Assembly: GCA_903890595.1 (NCBI GenBank)
Contig: CAITBU010000339.1
Coordinates: 1 to 6,713, forward strand
Length of the DNA stretch: 6,713 nucleotides
Direction of reading: 5' to 3'
From: an uncultured Holophagaceae bacterium
Lineage (GTDB): Bacteria; Acidobacteriota; Holophagae; Holophagales; Holophagaceae
The position numbers and the translations under genes were made by a program. This document shows, in pieces, positions 1 to 4,644 of this stretch. The notes beneath the pieces were generated by a model. The model was given only the letters and a program-made list of their open reading frames with translations. It was not told the DNA's origin and ran no database searches. The stretch's first letter is position 1. Each line of letters opens with the position of its first letter.

Positions 1-204
1 CTCGAGATGAAGGCCTCCGGCCCGGCCCTGTCGTTCTACTGGGCCCGGATTCCCGAGGTCCGGCGCAAGGACTTCGACGGTGAAGCCCGCGCCTGGTGGC
101 CCAGCGGCCATCCCCGCCTGGAAGGCTGCCTCACCTGCCACGCCAACGGCATGGCAGACATCGCCCGCCGCAGCCGCTGGCGCCCTGCGCGGAATGCGGG
201 CTGA
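1..204 (+). CDS. C-terminal fragment of a protein with one c-type haem motif (CLTCH)
   Basis: The reading frame is open from the first base and ends at TGA 202-204, so this is most likely the 3' end of a gene that begins outside the window. The ATG at 7 could be a start, but no ribosome-binding site can be judged there. Codons up to about 180 have very high G/C in third position, as expected for real coding in this genome. The fragment contains EGCLTCH, with the Cys pair at 127-129 and 136-138 and His at 139-141. This matches the CxxCH signature for covalent haem c attachment, which would place the protein outside the cytoplasmic membrane. The remaining residues (many Trp, Arg and Pro) match no family I recognise. 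The last eight or so codons have weaker codon bias and the tail may be poorly conserved. A chance CxxCH or a metal-binding Cys pair is the alternative reading. Confidence 0.62.
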   Translation, partial: LEMKASGPALSFYWARIPEVRRKDFDGEARAWWPSGHPRLEGCLTCHANGMADIARRSRWRPARNAG

Positions 205-275
205 GGCTGCCGACAGTACCGAGCACCCAACCTCTGCTCGACCTATGGGCGGCCCAACTGGTCAAAGCGAAAAGA

Positions 276-478
276 TCACCGCCAAGGCGCGAAGAACGCC
301 AAGTGGATCTGTGACAGCGTGATTACGCCTGCCGCCAAACCCGCACCGCTAGAAGTGCCGTCTTCGCCTCCAGGATTCGAGCTGTCCTCAGCCTTGGATC
401 AACCCCTGCTGCCTCCGAAGGGTTGGCCACAGCAGGGGTTGAGGTTTTTTCTTGGCGCTCTTGGCGCCTTGGCGGTGA
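276..478. repeat. 203-bp element bounded by 28-bp inverted repeats built from CTTGGCG heptamers
   Basis: The left arm (276-303) and right arm (451-478) are reverse complements at 26 of 28 positions; the mismatches fall at 291 and 296 of the left arm. The right arm reads as three CTTGGCG heptamers (451-457, 460-466, 468-474) separated by 2 and 1 nt and closed by GTGA. The left arm has the same plan in reverse: it starts TCAC, and its middle heptamer is changed to CGCGAAG. The arms enclose 147 nt containing an intrinsic terminator. No open frame with convincing codon bias crosses the element, and I see no target-site duplication next to the arms. From memory, runs of CTT-GCG heptamers ending in GGTGA are dispersed between genes in many environmental bacteria, so this may be a member of an interspersed repeat family or a MITE-like unit. 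That link is recollection, not a search result. The rest of the 205-542 gap (205-275 and 479-542) shows nothing I can name. Confidence 0.7.
399..450 (+). terminator. Rho-independent terminator
   Basis: A perfect 13-bp stem (399-411 with 430-442, core CAACCCCTGCTG / CAGCAGGGGTTG) closes an 18-nt loop. It is followed by GG and six T residues (445-450). The T tract lies only on the + strand side, so it stops rightward transcription, most likely from the gene ending at 204, about 195 nt upstream. There is no matching T run for leftward transcription, so it does not explain termination of the rhodanese gene that ends at 543. Confidence 0.85.
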
Positions 479-542
479 GCAGTATCAGTTCCAGCGGCTG
501 AACAAATGAACGGCCGGTGGGAATGCATGAGTGGACGTGCTG

Positions 543-1916
543 CTAGTCCAGGGTGAACTCGCCGGTGTCGATGACAGTGAGCTCGTTGGGCAGGAAGCGG
601 ACGTTGTAGCCCTTCTCCTTCAGCAGGTGGTAGGCCAGCTCAGCGCGGGTGCCGGTGGAGCAGTGGCAGACCAGGGGACGATCCTTGGGCAGCTCTGCCA
701 GGCGGGCCAGCAGCTGGGGCTCAGGGATGACCAGGGCGCCCTTGATGACACCGTTCTTGGTCTCGTCGAGGTTGCGCACATCCAGGATCACCACACCGCG
801 GGTTGCCGGCACTGCCTCAGCCAGCTTGGTGAACTCCGCTCCGGAGATGGAACCCGGGCGGGGCTTGGGCACGAAAGTGGCCTGGGCCGCCAGGGCGCCG
901 GTGGCCACGGGCAGGCCCGCTGCCTGCCAGGCCTTGAAGCCGCCGGAGAGCACATTCACGCCCACATACCCAGCCTTCACCAGCTCAGCAGCGACGGCCT
1001 TTGCGGTCGCACCACCCAGCTCATCCACCACCACCACGGGGGGCTTCAGCTTGGCCGAGGGGAAGGCCTTGAGGAGGTCGGCCACCTTCGCAGGATCGGT
1101 GGCCACGGCGCCCTTGATGAAGCCCTTGGTGGCCTCGGCGGCGGGGCGAGCATCCAGGATCACGAGGGGGGTCTGGGTGTCCAGGTAGGCGGTCTTCAGC
1201 GAGCTCGGGCTCAGGACGCCTGCGGCCTTTTTGCCCCAGGCGGGCATGCCGTCGATGAACACCTTCACGTTGGTGTAGCCCAGCTTCCGGGCCTTGGCCA
1301 GGGAGCCGGGGCTCATGTTGCAGGTCTTCCCGCTGCAGTAGAAGATCACCAGCGCACCCTTGTCTGCCGGCAGCTTGTCAAGGTTCTTGTCGAAGGCCGG
1401 GAAGGGCAGGTTCACAGCGGTGGGAATGGCGCCCTCCATGAAGCGTGGGGCAGGGCGGGAGTCGAAGAGGAAGTACTTGCCCTTTTCTGGGCCCAGGGCC
1501 ACCAGCTTCTGGACGTCCTCGAGGGTTGAGGTCTCGTTGGCTGCCAGCTTTACCGGGGGCTTCACGGCCACCAGGGTGACGGTCTTGATGCCGTCCTTCT
1601 CGGTGTACTCAACGCGAACCTCGTGGCCTTTGGCGATGGCCTTCAGGGTGGCCTCGGTGGTGGCAGCGGGCTCCGGGCTGAGGATCTTCAGCGTGGCCTT
1701 CTCGTAGCGAAGGACCTCCGTGCGGTCGTCCAGGCGTAGCTGCAGCGAGTTATTCAGCGTGACCAGGGTATCGAAGTAGCCCCGGAGCTGGTTGGCCTCC
1801 GTGGTGTGGCAGGTGGTGCAGATCTTTGCTGCGGCGGGCTTGGGCGGCGCATCGGCGGCGCTCAGCGCCAGACAGGCCGCAGCAAGGAGGGCAGGGATGA
1901 CGGTCAGGCGGCTCAT
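543..1916 (-). CDS. Exported triple-rhodanese protein with an N-terminal CTTCH haem-c motif
   Basis: The 457-residue product starts with a signal peptide (residues 1 to about 20; SRLT then a hydrophobic Ala/Leu core). Cleavage is likely near ALSA-AD; the cysteine at 15 has only a weak lipobox. CTTCH at 33-37 is a potential haem c site. Residues about 38-125 form a small region with beta-rich spacing before the rhodanese part. Rhodanese domain 1 (about 128-228) has Cys194 in YCSGKTCN at the active-site loop. Domain 2 (about 236-336) has Asp298 where the catalytic Cys is expected, so it is probably inactive. Domain 3 (about 356-450) has CHCSTGTR with Cys419. Rhodanese domains carry sulfur as a cysteine persulfide, so a periplasmic sulfur-transfer or sulfur-redox role is likely; the true donor and acceptor are unknown. 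The ATG start is preceded by GGGAG with a 5-nt spacer (1922-1926), which supports it. The gene converges with the haem-motif gene at 1-204. Confidence 0.93.
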   Translation of the reverse strand: MSRLTVIPALLAAACLALSAADAPPKPAAAKICTTCHTTEANQLRGYFDTLVTLNNSLQLRLDDRTEVLRYEKATLKILSPEPAATTEATLKAIAKGHEVRVEYTEKDGIKTVTLVAVKPPVKLAANETSTLEDVQKLVALGPEKGKYFLFDSRPAPRFMEGAIPTAVNLPFPAFDKNLDKLPADKGALVIFYCSGKTCNMSPGSLAKARKLGYTNVKVFIDGMPAWGKKAAGVLSPSSLKTAYLDTQTPLVILDARPAAEATKGFIKGAVATDPAKVADLLKAFPSAKLKPPVVVVDELGGATAKAVAAELVKAGYVGVNVLSGGFKAWQAAGLPVATGALAAQATFVPKPRPGSISGAEFTKLAEAVPATRGVVILDVRNLDETKNGVIKGALVIPEPQLLARLAELPKDRPLVCHCSTGTRAELAYHLLKEKGYNVRFLPNELTVIDTGEFTLD

Positions 1917-1945
1917 GGGGACTCCCAGGGAAAGGTGCCATCAGG

Positions 1946-1973
1946 AGTCTATGATTGATTACCTATATATCAA
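1946..1973 (-). promoter_or_regulatory. Possible sigma-70-type promoter of the rhodanese gene
   Basis: The gap between ftsK and the rhodanese gene has an unusually AT-rich patch. Read on the minus strand it has TTGATA at 1973-1968 (5 of 6 to TTGACA), a 16-nt spacer, and TAGACT at 1951-1946 (4 of 6 to TATAAT). This would start transcription near 1939 and leave a leader of about 20 nt carrying the GGGAG ribosome-binding site. The -10 match is weak, so the call rests mainly on composition and position. The rest of this gap holds a short palindrome at 1998-2009 and nothing else I recognise. Confidence 0.33.
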
Positions 1974-2059
1974 GAAGGTTGTGATGTAGGTCTACAGCCA
2001 CTCTAGTGGAAGGTTCAGGCCCCCTTTCAGGCGTGTATGACCTGCGGCCTCGTGCTGGT

Positions 2060-4600
2060 TCACTCGCCTGCGGCGAAGACTTCCCGGGGCTTGCCGGCAC
2101 CGCGGTCGGGGCCGACGATGCCTTCTTCTTCCATTCGGTCGATGATGCGGGCGGCGCGGCCGTAGCCCAGGTTGAGCTTGCGCTGGAGGAGGCTGGTGCT
2201 GGCCTTGCGCTCGCGGGTCACCACGGCCACGGCGCGCTGGTAGATGTCGTCGCCGCCGTTAAGCTCGGCCTCGTCGAAGAGAGCCGTTTCCTCCTCGGCC
2301 TCCATGGCGCTGATGAGGGCCTGGTTGTAGTCCGGGCGGCCCCGCTCCCGCAGCCAGTTCACCAGGCGCAGGGTCTCTTCTTCGCTGATGAAGGGCGCAT
2401 GGAGACGGCGGGGATGGCTGGCCCCGTTGGCCAGGAAGAGGGCATCGCCCGCGCCCAGGAGCTGCTCGCCGCCCCCGGAGTCCAGGATGGTGCGGCTGTC
2501 GATCTTGGTGCGCACTCGGTAGCTGAGGCGGCTGGGGAGGTTGGCCTTGATGACGCCGGTGACCACGTCCACGCTGGGGCGCTGGGTGGCGAGGATGAGG
2601 TGGATGCCGACGGCACGGGCCTTCTGGGCGATGCGTCCGATGCTGTCTTCCACCTCGCTGCGGGCCACCATCATGAGGTCTGCCAGCTCATCGATCACCA
2701 CGAGCACGTAGGGCAGCGGCTCGAGCGTGGAGGGGCGGTCGGGCCAGCGCGGATTCGGCGTGCGATCCGACAGGTCGAAGGTGCCGCCGGAGGCCAGGAT
2801 CTTGGCGTTGAAGTTCTCCAGGTTCTTGACGCTGAGGAGGGCCAGGCGGCGGTAGCGATCCTCCATCTGGGCCACGACCCACTTGAGCACGCGCCCTGCT
2901 TCCTTCATGTCCGTGACCACCGGTGCCCAGAGGTGCGGAATGTCCTCGTAGAGGCCCAGCTCCACCATCTTGGGATCCACCAGAATGAGCTTCACTTCGC
3001 TGGGCAGGGCCCGCACAAGGCAGCTGCAGATCATGGCATTCACGCCTACGCTCTTGCCGCTGCCGGTGCTGCCGCCGATGAGCAGGTGGGGCATCTTGTT
3101 GAGGTCCGTGACCACGGGCCGACCAGAGATGTCCTTGCCCAGCGCCAGCTGCAGCAGGCCGGGTGCATCCCGGAAGGCGGGGCTGTCAATGACCTCACGG
3201 AAAGTGATGATCTCGCGCTTGGGGTTGGGCACCTCGATGCCCACCAGGTTCTTCCCGGGGATGCGGTCCATGCGCACCGCCTCGGCCTGCAGGGCCAAGG
3301 CCAGGTCCTCCTCCATGCCCAAGATGCGGGACAGGGGGATGCCGGGGTCGGGCTGGAACTCGAACACCGTGACCACCGGTCCGGGCTGCATGCCCGTGAT
3401 GATCCCCTTGATCTTGAACTCGGACAGCTTCTGTCCAATCTTCTCGCGGATGTCCTCGAGCAGGGCCAGGTCGGCCTTGGCGTGAGGCTTTGGGGGATCG
3501 AAGAGGCGACGGGGCGGCAGGGAGTCCCGCTCGGTGATGGAGAGGCGGGGTACGTCCGGCGGGAAGGGTGGGAGTGGACCGCGGGGAGTGGCGTCGGACA
3601 TGGGCAGCGGCGGCTGCACGATCTCCCGGCCGTAGCGATCCCGGCCCACCAAGGCTTTCGCTACGGTGGGCTTCGGGGCAGGGGGCTGCGGGGCGGTGGC
3701 CAGCATGCTGGTGCGGAAGGTGCCCGGCAGAGCTGCGGTCACGGGCCCTGTGGCCTCCGGGGCCTGGGCTTCAATGATGGCGCTGCTGGCGTCGAGGTTG
3801 AGGGAGTGGATGAGTGGCAGGTGGTCTTCGGGGACAGGCACGGGTCGCCGCTTGCGGGCCTCCGCCGACTGTCGCTCCGCCTGGGCCAGGGCGCCGTTCT
3901 GTTGGTCCAGGGTCCGGTCGCGCTCGGCCTGCGCCACCAGGGCCGCGGCATCCTGAGCGTCGAGGTCGGGGACCTGGGAGGTGCTGCGCAGGAAGGGCCG
4001 CTTCACCATGGTGAGGAAGCGCTGCAGGCCATCCGCAGGCAGCGGCCGGATGAAGGTGGCGGTCTCCCCGAACCAGCGGGTGAGGAGGACGCCGATGGCA
4101 CGGGTAATGGAGGGTGCCAGCACCAGGGCACAGACCAGCACCATCAGTGTCAGCAGCAAGGGCAAACCGACAGGCCCGAGGAAGCGCCGCAGGGCGGGCC
4201 AGAGGGCGCTGCCCAGCCACCCGCCCCAGCGCAGCTGCAGGGTGCCGGCCTCTGGCAGTCCCGTCCAGACACGGTTCCCGAAGGCCCCGAGGGCAGTCCA
4301 GTAGCAGAAGGCAAGCACCCCCCAGGCCACGCGCCCGTACCAGCGACGGCCCTCTCGGGGCCACGCTTCCCACAGCAGATAGGGAGGCACAATCCAGCCG
4401 CCGATGCCGATGAGGGTCTGCAACAGTCCAGCCAGGGTGGCGCCTACGGTGCCGCAGAGGTTCTGGACCGCCGCCACTGCCGAGCCCTGGGTGAAGGGAT
4501 GGGGATCCAGCGGATGGAAGCTGCCGAGGGAGAGAAGGAGCACCAGGGCGGTGAAACCCAGTGCGGTCCTGATCATCCAGCGGCCGATTCCCTGCAACAA
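2060..4600 (-). CDS. ftsK: DNA translocase FtsK
   Basis: FtsK is a septum-anchored hexameric motor that pumps double-stranded DNA and helps resolve chromosome dimers at division. The 846-residue product has the full layout. About four membrane segments lie in residues 11-165. A Pro/Ala/Gln-rich linker spans about 205-375, far shorter than in E. coli. The alpha domain (about 378-470) contains PGPVVTVFEF. The beta RecA-like motor has Walker A GGSTGSGKS at 509-517 and Walker B VVIDE at 634-638, followed by LADLMM. ATQRPSVDVVTGVIKANLPS at 671-690 and DSRTILDSGGGEQLLG at 701-716 are family signatures; the latter has Gly711 where Ala is usual. The C-terminal gamma winged helix (about 783-843, DDIYQRAV to EEGIVGP) is the part that reads orienting DNA sequences and contacts XerD. 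The start is uncertain: TTG 4598-4600 has AGGA 12 nt upstream, TTG 4595-4597 adjoins it, and ATG 4574-4576 (residue 9) keeps the first membrane segment. An in-frame TAG at 4619-4621 rules out anything longer. It lies 44 nt after the deacetylase gene, probably in the same operon. Confidence 0.98.
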   Translation of the reverse strand: MLQGIGRWMIRTALGFTALVLLLSLGSFHPLDPHPFTQGSAVAAVQNLCGTVGATLAGLLQTLIGIGGWIVPPYLLWEAWPREGRRWYGRVAWGVLAFCYWTALGAFGNRVWTGLPEAGTLQLRWGGWLGSALWPALRRFLGPVGLPLLLTLMVLVCALVLAPSITRAIGVLLTRWFGETATFIRPLPADGLQRFLTMVKRPFLRSTSQVPDLDAQDAAALVAQAERDRTLDQQNGALAQAERQSAEARKRRPVPVPEDHLPLIHSLNLDASSAIIEAQAPEATGPVTAALPGTFRTSMLATAPQPPAPKPTVAKALVGRDRYGREIVQPPLPMSDATPRGPLPPFPPDVPRLSITERDSLPPRRLFDPPKPHAKADLALLEDIREKIGQKLSEFKIKGIITGMQPGPVVTVFEFQPDPGIPLSRILGMEEDLALALQAEAVRMDRIPGKNLVGIEVPNPKREIITFREVIDSPAFRDAPGLLQLALGKDISGRPVVTDLNKMPHLLIGGSTGSGKSVGVNAMICSCLVRALPSEVKLILVDPKMVELGLYEDIPHLWAPVVTDMKEAGRVLKWVVAQMEDRYRRLALLSVKNLENFNAKILASGGTFDLSDRTPNPRWPDRPSTLEPLPYVLVVIDELADLMMVARSEVEDSIGRIAQKARAVGIHLILATQRPSVDVVTGVIKANLPSRLSYRVRTKIDSRTILDSGGGEQLLGAGDALFLANGASHPRRLHAPFISEEETLRLVNWLRERGRPDYNQALISAMEAEEETALFDEAELNGGDDIYQRAVAVVTRERKASTSLLQRKLNLGYGRAARIIDRMEEEGIVGPDRGAGKPREVFAAGE

Positions 4601-4613
4601 ACCCCCCGTGTGT

Positions 4614-4634
4614 CCTGGCTACAGTGTAGCCCAG
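4614..4634 (-). other. Small hairpin in the leader of ftsK
   Basis: Between the deacetylase stop and the ftsK start lies GGCTAC-AGT-GTAGCC (4617-4622 with 4626-4631), a perfect 6-bp stem. It can be extended to CTGG/CCAG by bulging one C. No T run follows on either strand, so it is not an intrinsic terminator. On the messenger it ends right where the AGGA that may serve the TTG start begins. It could affect ftsK translation or RNA processing. A chance palindrome is possible. Confidence 0.4.
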
Positions 4635-4644
4635 CCGCAGGGCG

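Noticed and set aside
96..314. 72-codon frame after the CLTCH region on the + strand
   Set aside because: Its first half overlaps the better-supported frame ending at 204, its codon bias is weak, and its tail is encoded by the inverted-repeat arm.
451..478. Triplicated CTTGGCG considered as a CRISPR remnant
   Set aside because: The copies are separated by only 1-2 nt with no spacer-length sequences and no cas genes, so the pattern is not an array.
319..501. 60-codon + strand frame in the left intergenic region
   Set aside because: It runs straight through the terminator hairpin and the right repeat arm, so it is not a plausible gene.
531..1529. 332-codon + strand frame opposite the rhodanese gene
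   Set aside because: It is an antisense shadow of a gene with clear domains; the translation is Gly/His/Leu-rich with no family resemblance.
1998..2009. Palindrome CCACTCTAGTGG after ftsK, considered as its terminator
   Set aside because: The stem is only 4-5 bp with a tiny loop and no T run on either strand. I see no clear intrinsic terminator for ftsK.
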